NCBI RefSeq assembly: GCF_000376565.1
Contig: NZ_BARG01000006.1
Coordinates: 62,001 to 126,000 of the forward strand
DNA from: Streptomyces hokutonensis
GTDB lineage: Bacteria > Actinomycetota > Actinomycetes > Streptomycetales > Streptomycetaceae
Direction of reading: 5' to 3'
DNA: 64,000 bases
Every line of letters begins with the position of its first letter. Within the stretch, counting starts at the first letter, position 1. Under the pieces are notes generated by a model that saw only the letters and a list, made by a program, of their open reading frames with translations, was not told where the DNA came from and searched no databases. Positions 8,021-16,531 of this stretch are shown here, one piece after another. The translations under genes were made by a program, and so were the position numbers.

Positions 8021-11000
8021 GACAGCGACTCCCCTTCACCCGTGCGCAATTCGACGACGAGCCCACTCAGACTAGTCCTGACAGCGTGCGTCGTAGGGTC
8101 CGTAATGCCCATGAAGGTTGCGGTACGAGCCGCATCGAAGTGCAAAGTGCCCTCCACCACCTGGCAGTTGTCCACGCCCAAAAGCTCGGCCCAAGCAATG
8201 GTCGGGCGCGGTCCTGAGCGCACGTCGAACTTGGCCACCGGGACGAGCCTCCAGTTGTGTCCGCCGGCAGGAATCCTGATCTCACCGGTCACCTGCCAAG
8301 CGCCGTCGTCAAGCACTCGTGCGTCCAACTCCTCCAAGACTGGCAGCGTCGCCGCCAGCAACCGAGGCCGCTTATTCCCCGCGCCAACTGTCAGCTTCGG
8401 GGTCAAGCGCCCTCCCCCCTCTTTCGAGTGTCTCTTCGGGCGGACCACTAGCCTCTTGATCGCCGCATTCGTTTCCCGGGTGAGGGAGTTGATCCGCCGG
8501 TATGCCGAGGGCGAGTAGGCGAGTGTCAGTTCCTCTGTCTGTCCCCACTTGTTGTGCTCCGGAGGTTCGGCCGCACGGAGGAACTCCTCTGCCTCGGTGG
8601 CGAATGGGGCATCTGCGCCCGCGGCGTCGCCGGTCAGCAGAACAGCCTGGAAGGGGTTGACAGACAACGGCAACCCTGAAATTGAGCTGTCCCGTACAGT
8701 CATCCGATTGCCGCGGATCGCCACTACACGATTCGGTTTGCCGTCCGCGTCCTCGGCATCTGTCACCAGGAGTACCGCACGGTGCTCGCCCAGAGAGGCT
8801 CGTCCACTACCGCGAACGGGAAGATTGAGAGGCACGATGCTCGCGGCGACCTGACCGGATTCGGTGAGCTGCTCCACAGTCGTACCGTCGAGGAATGCCT
8901 TCAGCGCGCGCGTACGTGAGGGCTGAGTGATCGTGGGGTCCACGCGCTCCTCCGCGAGGATCACGGCGCCGTTGCGCAGAGTACGCACAGAAGCCTCCAA
9001 GAGTGGTAGCTGGTTACCGCCGCCGGTCATCGCAGCCCAGAAGTTCCTACCCAGGGCACGCACGAGCCTGTGGTGCATCCGCTGGATACTGTCGTCGTCC
9101 TCGCCCTCGTCACCCTCGGGTGCGGCATTGTCATCTACGAGGCTGGCCACGTCGTGGGCTGCCACGATCAGGAACGACGTCCCCGGCTCGTCGCTCTCAC
9201 GCTTGAGGTGAAGTGCTTCGACGGTCTCTTCATCCGCCCACCAAGAACGCGCCACCGCAGGTCCCGCCGAGCCAACATCAGGGCGCCCCAGCCACGCCGG
9301 CCCGGCCCATGCCTTCCCGTCGACCTGACGCCATGGCAGATCGAGGCGTCCGATGAGGCGACGTTCGGTGCGGCCCTCGTGTGGTTCGGACAGCGTGGAA
9401 TTCATAAGTACGAGACCCAGCCGGCTGGTGGCCCACAACGTGGCCTTGCCCAAGCCGTACGAACCGCCCGCCGAACCACCCGACTTGTGGCTGTCGAGTT
9501 GACGCCGCACCACCGCCGCGAAACGGCCGTCGTCATAGTCATCGCCCGTCAAGCCCGCAGCGTTATAGTCGTCCACTCTCAAGAGCACGATGCGGTCGCG
9601 CTCCTGCATGTCTCGCAGCCCAGCGTCAATGACCCGGCCGACCTTCTGCTCCTGAGCAGCCGCCGCCTCGTAATGTGGGAAGAGAGCCTCCCACTGGATG
9701 GCCTCCCGGAATCTCGCAAGTGTCTCACCGGTGAGCTCGTGAAGGGTGTAGCACACACGCACAGGCCGGCCGTTGGCAATAAGCCGCTCATCGAGGCTGT
9801 TCTGACAGGTTTCTCTGGCCAGCACCGACAAATCGGCGTCGAAGGCGAAAGCAGCGGCGTTGCCCAATTCCCGACCGCCATCGGCATGGCCAGGACGGTG
9901 ATACCAGATCGGTTGACTCCCATCCACTGACTGCTCAATTTCCTGCTTGAGTTCACCGAAGGCCCCAGATCCAGGGGCACCGGAGACACCCAGCACTCGA
10001 TGAATTTGGGAGGACATCTCCGCGCTGGGAACCGATCGCTCGTCCAGCCAGGCTGCGACCAGAGACGGCGTCACCCCGAGCAACTCGGCAAGTTGGGCAT
10101 CGCCCATGCCCACTTCTTTCATATGCTGGGATAGCCTGGGGCCAAAAGAATCCCCACCCAAACTCATCTGCATCTCCTTCTCGGCAGATTCCCCCGCTGA
10201 TACAGCCACGTCGCCGCTTCCATCAGTCGACGGTGCCTCGTTCCCAAACTCCACCGGTGAAATTGTTTTGCGCTTCGCGCGCACCCCCTCCGACCTGGCT
10301 TCACTCGCCCTCTCTCGCCGTTTTGCCGAGGCAGGACCATCAGCCTCGAGCCCAAGCTGAACGCGAAGATCTATCATTCCCATTTTTTCGATCTGCCGAA
10401 TACGTTCGCGCGTCACACCGTACTTTTCACCTAGCTCCTGCAGAGTCCATCGTTCACCGTCGACAAATCTATAGCGATAAAGAAGAACCTCACGTGCGCG
10501 ATCACTCAAAGTTTCCAACAGCGGCCGCAGAATCTCCCTGTCGAACATGGCCTCCAGCATCTCCTCTGGCCCTGGCAGAGAATGACGCTCACTCGTCAGA
10601 AGATCCCCAAGAGTCACATTCTCACTTATGGTTGAGTCAATAGACTTGACAAGTCCACGACTCAGCCGCAAAGATTCCTGGACCTTCTTCAGGGAGATAC
10701 CGCACTCGAGCGCCAGATCCATGAGACCTGCGGGTTTCCTGAGCGTCAGAAGCTTGGACTGCGCCCTGCGGACCTTTTCTATCGTCTCCCTTACGTGAAC
10801 AGGAAGTCGAATGATCGAAGATTCGTTGGCAATACCTCTGTCGATGGACTGTCGAATCCACCAGGTTGCATAGGTCGAGAACTTGTATCCCAAAGTAATG
10901 TCGAACTTTCGCAAAGCACGAATTAGCCCCAAGTAACCGTGCTGAACGAGATCTTCGAACGACAACCCCTCGCCGAACCGCTCCCTGGCGCCGGCGGACT

Positions 11001-11607
11001 TCCGAACCAACCCCGTGTTGTGAGTAACAAGCGCCGTGTACGCCTTGTAGGACTCGCTGCCACGCAGCAAACCCGCGAAGTACTCCTCAGGCAGGTCGCC
11101 GTCCAACGATGCGCCTGCGCGCATCAGCAGGCAGAGCCCCACTTCTTGTTCCGCAGTGAGCACCTGCATCGCTGCGCCAGGAGTCAACCGGTCGTTTCGC
11201 AGCACCCATCGCGCAGCCCTACGTGCCTCGTCGAAGTCCTGTACCCGCTCACTCTCGGCGAGCAGGTCACCGTCCGGAGCTTCGAGTTGCTCCAGGTCTA
11301 GCTCAACGAGCTCACGAGCATCGCCACCTTCATCGTCGGCCTCGACACCGCGCCCCTCGGCCGGATATGTATCAATCGCATCTCCGGACTTCCGAGCTTC
11401 GTTCGGTCGCCTGTCGGTCTCCACACCGAGATCGAGGGCGAGTTGCTCGCACTGTTCCCCATCCAGGCACGCTGCTCGGGCGACTTCGAATACCACACGG
11501 TCGGGTATGACCCCCTCGTCGAGGAAGCGACGCGACACGGTGAGCAACCGCTCCCAGCCAGCGGTACCTGGAAGCCCTTGCGCCTCGCTCCCCTGTCTCG
11601 CCCTCAC
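8017..11607 (-). CDS. Sigma-70 / HTH / GHKL-ATPase fusion protein of the defence locus
   Basis: 1196 residues from a GTG preceded by AGGGGG. Residues 185-275 match sigma-70 region 2 closely (FEDLVQHGYLGLIRAL, then YKFSTYATWWIRQSIDR), about 275-345 region 3 and 360-415 region 4 with a helix-turn-helix (LQELGEKYGVTRERIRQIE). A charged linker follows, then a second Cro/XRE-like HTH at about 490-540 (AQLAELLGVTPSLVAAWL). From about 590 comes a GHKL (MORC/MutL-like) ATPase: N-box ETCQNSLD, a DDYNAAGL block, and the lid GGSAGGSYGLGKATLW near 710-725. The rest is an unrecognised C-terminal domain. It heads the leftward operon. Known: MORC-like ATPases occur beside helicases in restriction-like operons. 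The join to a full sigma factor I have not seen described. Confidence 0.9.
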   Translation of the reverse strand: MRARQGSEAQGLPGTAGWERLLTVSRRFLDEGVIPDRVVFEVARAACLDGEQCEQLALDLGVETDRRPNEARKSGDAIDTYPAEGRGVEADDEGGDARELVELDLEQLEAPDGDLLAESERVQDFDEARRAARWVLRNDRLTPGAAMQVLTAEQEVGLCLLMRAGASLDGDLPEEYFAGLLRGSESYKAYTALVTHNTGLVRKSAGARERFGEGLSFEDLVQHGYLGLIRALRKFDITLGYKFSTYATWWIRQSIDRGIANESSIIRLPVHVRETIEKVRRAQSKLLTLRKPAGLMDLALECGISLKKVQESLRLSRGLVKSIDSTISENVTLGDLLTSERHSLPGPEEMLEAMFDREILRPLLETLSDRAREVLLYRYRFVDGERWTLQELGEKYGVTRERIRQIEKMGMIDLRVQLGLEADGPASAKRRERASEARSEGVRAKRKTISPVEFGNEAPSTDGSGDVAVSAGESAEKEMQMSLGGDSFGPRLSQHMKEVGMGDAQLAELLGVTPSLVAAWLDERSVPSAEMSSQIHRVLGVSGAPGSGAFGELKQEIEQSVDGSQPIWYHRPGHADGGRELGNAAAFAFDADLSVLARETCQNSLDERLIANGRPVRVCYTLHELTGETLARFREAIQWEALFPHYEAAAAQEQKVGRVIDAGLRDMQERDRIVLLRVDDYNAAGLTGDDYDDGRFAAVVRRQLDSHKSGGSAGGSYGLGKATLWATSRLGLVLMNSTLSEPHEGRTERRLIGRLDLPWRQVDGKAWAGPAWLGRPDVGSAGPAVARSWWADEETVEALHLKRESDEPGTSFLIVAAHDVASLVDDNAAPEGDEGEDDDSIQRMHHRLVRALGRNFWAAMTGGGNQLPLLEASVRTLRNGAVILAEERVDPTITQPSRTRALKAFLDGTTVEQLTESGQVAASIVPLNLPVRGSGRASLGEHRAVLLVTDAEDADGKPNRVVAIRGNRMTVRDSSISGLPLSVNPFQAVLLTGDAAGADAPFATEAEEFLRAAEPPEHNKWGQTEELTLAYSPSAYRRINSLTRETNAAIKRLVVRPKRHSKEGGGRLTPKLTVGAGNKRPRLLAATLPVLEELDARVLDDGAWQVTGEIRIPAGGHNWRLVPVAKFDVRSGPRPTIAWAELLGVDNCQVVEGTLHFDAARTATFMGITDPTTHAVRTSLSGLVVELRTGEGESLS

Positions 11608-11753
11608 AGATCCCCCTGCACTGCTGTCCTCCCCCTGCGACCCTACTCAAGCGAGTCGCCTTCCCACAGCATTCGGCCTCAAGTGCCGGACGACGCGCTG
11701 GAACTGGTCACAGTCGCTATCTTGGCCCTTCCAGCAGGCCCACGGGAGCGTTG
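11608..11753. promoter_or_regulatory. Divergent promoter region of the two defence operons
   Basis: 146 bases between the GTG of the sigma/ATPase gene (leftward) and the ATG of the NERD-helicase gene (rightward). Both arms have good ribosome sites: AGGGGG before 11607 on the minus strand and GGGAG at 11744-11748 on the plus strand. TATCTT at 11718-11723 could be a rightward -10, but no good -35 goes with it. A shared region of this kind would let one regulator, perhaps the sigma fusion itself, set both operons. Confidence 0.5.
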
Positions 11754-13373
11754 ATGCGGATCATCCCAAGCGAGATCTCAGGTACGACCACGAGCGCGGC
11801 GGAGCGGGGCGTGTTCGATGCGCTCAAGAGGTTGCCCAACTCGATGGGGGTGGCACTGCACTCGGTCCACCTCCCGGAGCATCGATACAAGCGCGTGGGG
11901 GAGATCGACTTTGTCCTCATCACCCCCGAGTTGCTGTTGTTCCTGGAAGTGAAGGGCGGTCGAATCAGCCAAACAGGAGGAAACTGGACCTACACAGACC
12001 GTTTTGATCGCTCCACTACCAAGCGCGAAGGTCCTTTCGAGCAGGCGAACTCGGGGATGCACGAGCTGGAGAGGGAGCTTGGCCAGGCGATTGGAAGCCT
12101 GCGAAACCAGGGGGTGGCGAGCGGCTACTTGGTGATCACGCCCCATGTCGACCTACCCAAGACAACGACCTTCACTCATGCCCAGTACCTGGGCATGAGT
12201 GAATATGACGGAGGCCGGGGTCTCGAGGAGGGGATTCGTCAAGCCAGTCGCTCCTGGTTGCGTCAGAACCCGTGGGCTCGGACTCCTATCCCAGACAGGC
12301 TGCGGACACGCATCCTCGAGGCCATTCGCCCGGACTTCGATCTCGTCCCCAACCTGAGATCGCGCATAGCTGACTTGGAGGTTCGCTTCGAGCGTCTCAC
12401 CACGGAACAGTACGACAGGATCGACGAGTTGGCGGAGAACCGCCGTCTGATCTGGTCCGGTGGAGCTGGCACCGGCAAGACGTTCTTGGCAGCTGAGGCC
12501 GCTCGCCGCAAGTCGGTGCATGGCAGCGTCCTATTCACGTGCGCGAGCCGAACTCTCGCCGCCTACGTGTCCAGAGTCCTCGCCGACGCAGACGTCGTAG
12601 TCCTGCCCTTCGAGCGACTCAGCGAGGTGAACGGTCAGGTCTTCGACCAATTGATCGTGGACGAGGCGCAGGACCTCATGACGTTCGAGCATCTGAGCCG
12701 CCTTGAGGAACTTTTGACAGACGGCTTGGAGCGCGGCCAGTGGATCTTTCTGATCGACCGGAACAACCAGGTGCTGTCCCCCGAGACCTTCGATGCCGAC
12801 GCTTGGGACTATCTGCGTGAATTGGGAGCAGCATCGAGTTCACTTTCGCGGAACTGCCGCAACACAGTCCAGATCGTGAAGCAGGTCCAGAACTACACCG
12901 GCGCCGACATCGGGGTAGCCATCGCCGGTGAGGGTGAACCAGTTCGCTATCGAACCGTAGAATCAGCCGCACAGGAGGCGGTAGCACTCGACGAGTACAT
13001 CGATGAGTTGATCTCGGACGGATTGGAGCCCAAGGACATCACGGTTCTGTCCGCTTCCGGAGACTGGGACAACACCGCGGCACGGTTGTCTCATCGGTTC
13101 GCCAAGATCGAGCGGTATGCCGACACCATCGCAGCCGAGCGCAGAAGAAATCGAGTCACCTGGTCGTCCGTTACAGATTTCAAGGGCCTTGAAAACCAAG
13201 TCGTGTGTGTCATCGACCTCGAACCAGAGATGCTCAAGGGGCGGCTTGATGCGGTCTACGTTGCTTGGACACGTGCACGAGCTCAGCTCTGGATCGCATG
13301 CAGCCCAGAAGCAAAGCGAGTATTGAGTGACATGGGTGCTGCAATCCTCGAACGAGGAGGGGAGACAGGGTGA
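11754..13373 (+). CDS. NERD nuclease-domain / UvrD-type SF1 helicase
   Basis: 539 residues. The N-terminal NERD domain (about 8-130), a restriction-endonuclease-like fold, shows GEIDFVLITPELLLFLEVKGG with the expected Glu, Asp and Glu-x-Lys active-site residues. The C-terminal half is an SF1 helicase: Walker A GGAGTGKT (about 236), Walker B LIVDEAQDL, SRNCRNT, DFKGLENQVV and the final VAWTRARAQLWI. It probably cuts or unwinds foreign DNA for the DrmA/DrmB-like pair. ATG 11754 has GGGAG five bases upstream; TTG 11751 is an alternative. Its TGA overlaps the GTG of drmA. It is the best nuclease candidate in the operon, since no DrmC-like phospholipase-D nuclease is visible. Confidence 0.88.
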   Translation: MRIIPSEISGTTTSAAERGVFDALKRLPNSMGVALHSVHLPEHRYKRVGEIDFVLITPELLLFLEVKGGRISQTGGNWTYTDRFDRSTTKREGPFEQANSGMHELERELGQAIGSLRNQGVASGYLVITPHVDLPKTTTFTHAQYLGMSEYDGGRGLEEGIRQASRSWLRQNPWARTPIPDRLRTRILEAIRPDFDLVPNLRSRIADLEVRFERLTTEQYDRIDELAENRRLIWSGGAGTGKTFLAAEAARRKSVHGSVLFTCASRTLAAYVSRVLADADVVVLPFERLSEVNGQVFDQLIVDEAQDLMTFEHLSRLEELLTDGLERGQWIFLIDRNNQVLSPETFDADAWDYLRELGAASSSLSRNCRNTVQIVKQVQNYTGADIGVAIAGEGEPVRYRTVESAAQEAVALDEYIDELISDGLEPKDITVLSASGDWDNTAARLSHRFAKIERYADTIAAERRRNRVTWSSVTDFKGLENQVVCVIDLEPEMLKGRLDAVYVAWTRARAQLWIACSPEAKRVLSDMGAAILERGGETG

Positions 13374-16300
13374 CGGTCTCCGAGAACGAACTCGCCGACT
13401 ATCGCGATCAATTTGTCACCTACTTGCGTCGGCAGTTGGTCGGCCCCGGTCCAGACGATCAGGAGACTCTCGTCGATCCACCGGATCGGCGATACCTCAT
13501 GGGGACCTTGTACCCGCGAGGCCAGGATCTGCGCGATCACACCGCCGAAGCCGGGGAATACGAGACCTCGGAGGAGGCGGCAGGTACCGGGGAGGAGGAC
13601 GGATTCGCCGACGATCCCGTGGCCGAGGCCAATGCCTGGCTACCGTCCTCACTCGGCTTCTCCTTCTTCACCGATGCCTCGGTGATCGCTGTCACTTGTG
13701 GTGCGGCACGCTACGAGACATCACGGGTCAGCGGTCGGCGGGTGTGGACCAGACAACCGCGAGAGGAACAAACGGTCCAGTTCACAAAGGAGTCATCAGC
13801 CTCCGAGCAAGTGCTGGACGGTCATGCCCGGCTTCATATGCGGTGGCGTCCTTTCGGGACCGGACACTTGGTCACGTGCGTGCTTGCGAACGCTCACAGA
13901 GAGGACGAAGACCTCCGCAACAGATGGGAGCTCATGCTCTTCCAGGCCATGCTGAAGGCCACAACCGTCGGGGGCCGGATCCTGGAGTACCCCAGCACAC
14001 GACTCAACAGCCGCGATCCTGAAGAACAGGAACTCCGCGTCCAATACCGCCACATCGTGACCCGCGCTGTCGGACATGGCTGCGCCGTCGAATGGGACAC
14101 CAAGGGCAACGAAGTCACAGAGGTCCGCGCCGAAGTGATGCCACAAGCAATTGTGGGGCACATTCGTCCAGGCGGGCCTCGCGATCTTCCGATTCTGAAT
14201 CTTGCCCATCTGTCGCGCCAGAACGTACCCGTGAGTGAACTCCGATCCGAGTTGGAGTCGTTCGTTGCCGGCTATCGCGACTGGTTCGGCTCATTGGAGA
14301 ACCACGCGACTTCGCTTCCGAAGTGGGCTGCTGCACCTGTCTCGCATATCCTCAACCGCATTGATGGCACTGTAAAGCGCCTTGAAGACGGCATCGCTGC
14401 GCTCACAGCGGAAGGTCGCGCGGGGCAGAATGCACGCGACGCTTTCCGCCTGGCCAATCGAGCCATGGCTCTACAAATGCTCCGCAGCCAACGTGAGCTC
14501 GCGGGCTCACGTCATCGCCGCAAGGATCCGATCGTGGAGATCTCGGAACCTGACGGCAGTGCCACCTGGCATCCTTTCCAGCTCGCGTTCTTTCTGCTTG
14601 TTGTCCGCGGCCTCATGGAGCCGAATCACGAGGACCGCGAGGTCGTCGACCTTATCTGGTTTCCCACCGGTGGTGGCAAGACGGAGGCCTATCTGCTGAC
14701 CGCCTGCTTCGAGATGATCTGGCGCCGTCTGCATCATGGCTCGGCGGGGGGTGGCACTGCGGTCATCAGTCGGTACACGCTCAGCCTCCTGACAACACAA
14801 CAGTTCCAACGGACGGCCACCGCCATCTGCGCCCTGGAGTACATGCGATTGGGGCATGATGGCCAGCACATCAAGGAGCTTGGCAACGAGCCCTTCTCCA
14901 TCGGGCTGTGGGTGGGTAAGGCGACGACACCCAACTCGTTCGCCGAGGCCGAACGAGAACTGGGAGTTCTCCTGCAGATGCCGGAGCCTGACGATCGCTT
15001 CCTGCTGGAACGCTGCCCCTGGTGTGGAACTGAGATCGCCCCTGAGCGCAAGTCTCGACGTGATGACTTTGGTATTCGAGCTACCGCATCTGACTTCAGT
15101 TTCCATTGCCCACGCGACTCCTGCGTGTTCCACAAGAGTCTGCCAGTGGCCGTGGTTGACCAGCATCTCTACGAGCGACCGCCGACGTTCGTCCTCGGCA
15201 CCGTAGACAAGTTCGCCCGGCTGGCGTGGGAGCCGAAGGCCGGCCGTATCTTCGGAGGCCGTGACACGCTCCGGCCTTCTTTGGTGATCCAGGATGAATT
15301 GCACCTACTCGCCGGCCCTTTGGGCACGACGGTAGGGCTGTATGAGTCCGCGATCCTGCAGTTGTGCGGCTGGGATGGAATCCAACCAAAGGTGATCGCA
15401 TCTACAGCGACTATCCGACGCTCGCATAGCCAGATCAAGAATCTGTACGGCCGGAGAACACAGTTGTTCCCACCCTCCGGGCTAGATGCACGCGACTCGT
15501 ACTTCGCCGTCCCGGACGATGAGCGCCCAGGGCGCCTCTATGTCGGGGTGATGGCTCAAGGCCACACCGCTTCCACAGCCACGGTTCATGTTGGAGCGGC
15601 AGCGCTACAGGCTCCGCAGCAGCTCCGTTCCGACGACGAATTAAGAGACGCCTACTGGACGGTGGTCGCTTACCACAACAGTCTTCGCGAACTCGGCCGC
15701 ACAGTCACCATCGCCAAGGACGACATCCCGGCTCGTCTGGAGCATCTGATGCCCAACGACGCTTCGCGTCGCAGCCTGTCCGACGATTCGGTCCTAGAGC
15801 TGACAAGCAACGTCGAGCGTTCGGCGCAACCGCGACTGCTGGACCGACTGGGCAGAACGTTCAAGGAAAAGGGCAGCATCTCCTTTCTGGCAACAACGAA
15901 CATGCTTTCCGTTGGAGTCGACGTGCCCAGATTGGGATTGATGCTCATGAACGGTCAGCCAAAGACAACCTCTGAATACATCCAGGCAACCAGCCGTGTG
16001 GGGAGGCGAAAGGTGCCTGGTCTGATCGTGACGCTGTGCCGTTCCACGAAGCCACGCGACCGCTCCCACTACGAATCCTTCGGCGTCTACCATTCCTCCC
16101 TCTATCGGCACGTGGAACCGACGAGTGTGACCCCCTGGTCCCTGCCCTCACGCAAGCGGGCTCTCCATGCCGCTCTGACCATCCTCGTGCGACATGGCCT
16201 CGGGCTAACCGCAGAGGACAGAGCCGGCGACATCCTTGAGCACCCTGAGGGAGTTGCTCAAATTCGCAAGCTCATCCTTGATCATGTGGGGAGGTCAGAC

Positions 16301-16528
16301 GAGACCGAGGTCGAGGCTGCTGGGTTTGAACTGGACTCGCTGATCGCTGATTGGAGGCAAGAGGCCGAGATTGCTCATGGGCAGGGCAACCGGCTCTACT
16401 ACTCACCACAAGGGCGCGCTCAATTTTCGCTCCTCATGGACTTCGGAAAGACACACGGTTTGTGGGAAACGCCGCAATCGATGCGCAATGTCGACCGGGA
16501 TTGCCTGGTCGCCATCCAGGGAGTGTGA
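13370..16528 (+). CDS. drmA: DrmA-like DISARM helicase
   Basis: Superfamily 2 helicase, 1052 residues, in the size range of DISARM DrmA. Walker A sits in DLIWFPTGGGKTEAYLL near residue 434, a block typical of DrmA. A zinc insert CPWCGTEI...CPRDSC lies near 549-585, the DELH box (VIQDELHLL) near 641, and motif VI QATSRVGRR near 870. Known for the family: DrmA pairs with DrmB to load on invading DNA and impede phage. GTG start with AGGAGGGG upstream, overlapping the stop of the NERD helicase. Codon 758 (15641-15643) is the rare TTA, so translation should depend on the bldA tRNA. Gene symbol by homology. Confidence 0.88.
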   Translation: MTVSENELADYRDQFVTYLRRQLVGPGPDDQETLVDPPDRRYLMGTLYPRGQDLRDHTAEAGEYETSEEAAGTGEEDGFADDPVAEANAWLPSSLGFSFFTDASVIAVTCGAARYETSRVSGRRVWTRQPREEQTVQFTKESSASEQVLDGHARLHMRWRPFGTGHLVTCVLANAHREDEDLRNRWELMLFQAMLKATTVGGRILEYPSTRLNSRDPEEQELRVQYRHIVTRAVGHGCAVEWDTKGNEVTEVRAEVMPQAIVGHIRPGGPRDLPILNLAHLSRQNVPVSELRSELESFVAGYRDWFGSLENHATSLPKWAAAPVSHILNRIDGTVKRLEDGIAALTAEGRAGQNARDAFRLANRAMALQMLRSQRELAGSRHRRKDPIVEISEPDGSATWHPFQLAFFLLVVRGLMEPNHEDREVVDLIWFPTGGGKTEAYLLTACFEMIWRRLHHGSAGGGTAVISRYTLSLLTTQQFQRTATAICALEYMRLGHDGQHIKELGNEPFSIGLWVGKATTPNSFAEAERELGVLLQMPEPDDRFLLERCPWCGTEIAPERKSRRDDFGIRATASDFSFHCPRDSCVFHKSLPVAVVDQHLYERPPTFVLGTVDKFARLAWEPKAGRIFGGRDTLRPSLVIQDELHLLAGPLGTTVGLYESAILQLCGWDGIQPKVIASTATIRRSHSQIKNLYGRRTQLFPPSGLDARDSYFAVPDDERPGRLYVGVMAQGHTASTATVHVGAAALQAPQQLRSDDELRDAYWTVVAYHNSLRELGRTVTIAKDDIPARLEHLMPNDASRRSLSDDSVLELTSNVERSAQPRLLDRLGRTFKEKGSISFLATTNMLSVGVDVPRLGLMLMNGQPKTTSEYIQATSRVGRRKVPGLIVTLCRSTKPRDRSHYESFGVYHSSLYRHVEPTSVTPWSLPSRKRALHAALTILVRHGLGLTAEDRAGDILEHPEGVAQIRKLILDHVGRSDETEVEAAGFELDSLIADWRQEAEIAHGQGNRLYYSPQGRAQFSLLMDFGKTHGLWETPQSMRNVDRDCLVAIQGV

Positions 16529-16531
16529 CCG

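Noticed and set aside
8017..11607. Treating the sigma part and the ATPase part as two genes joined by a missed stop
   Set aside because: The frame is open throughout, the linker has a normal composition, and no internal ribosome site with a good start is evident between the parts.
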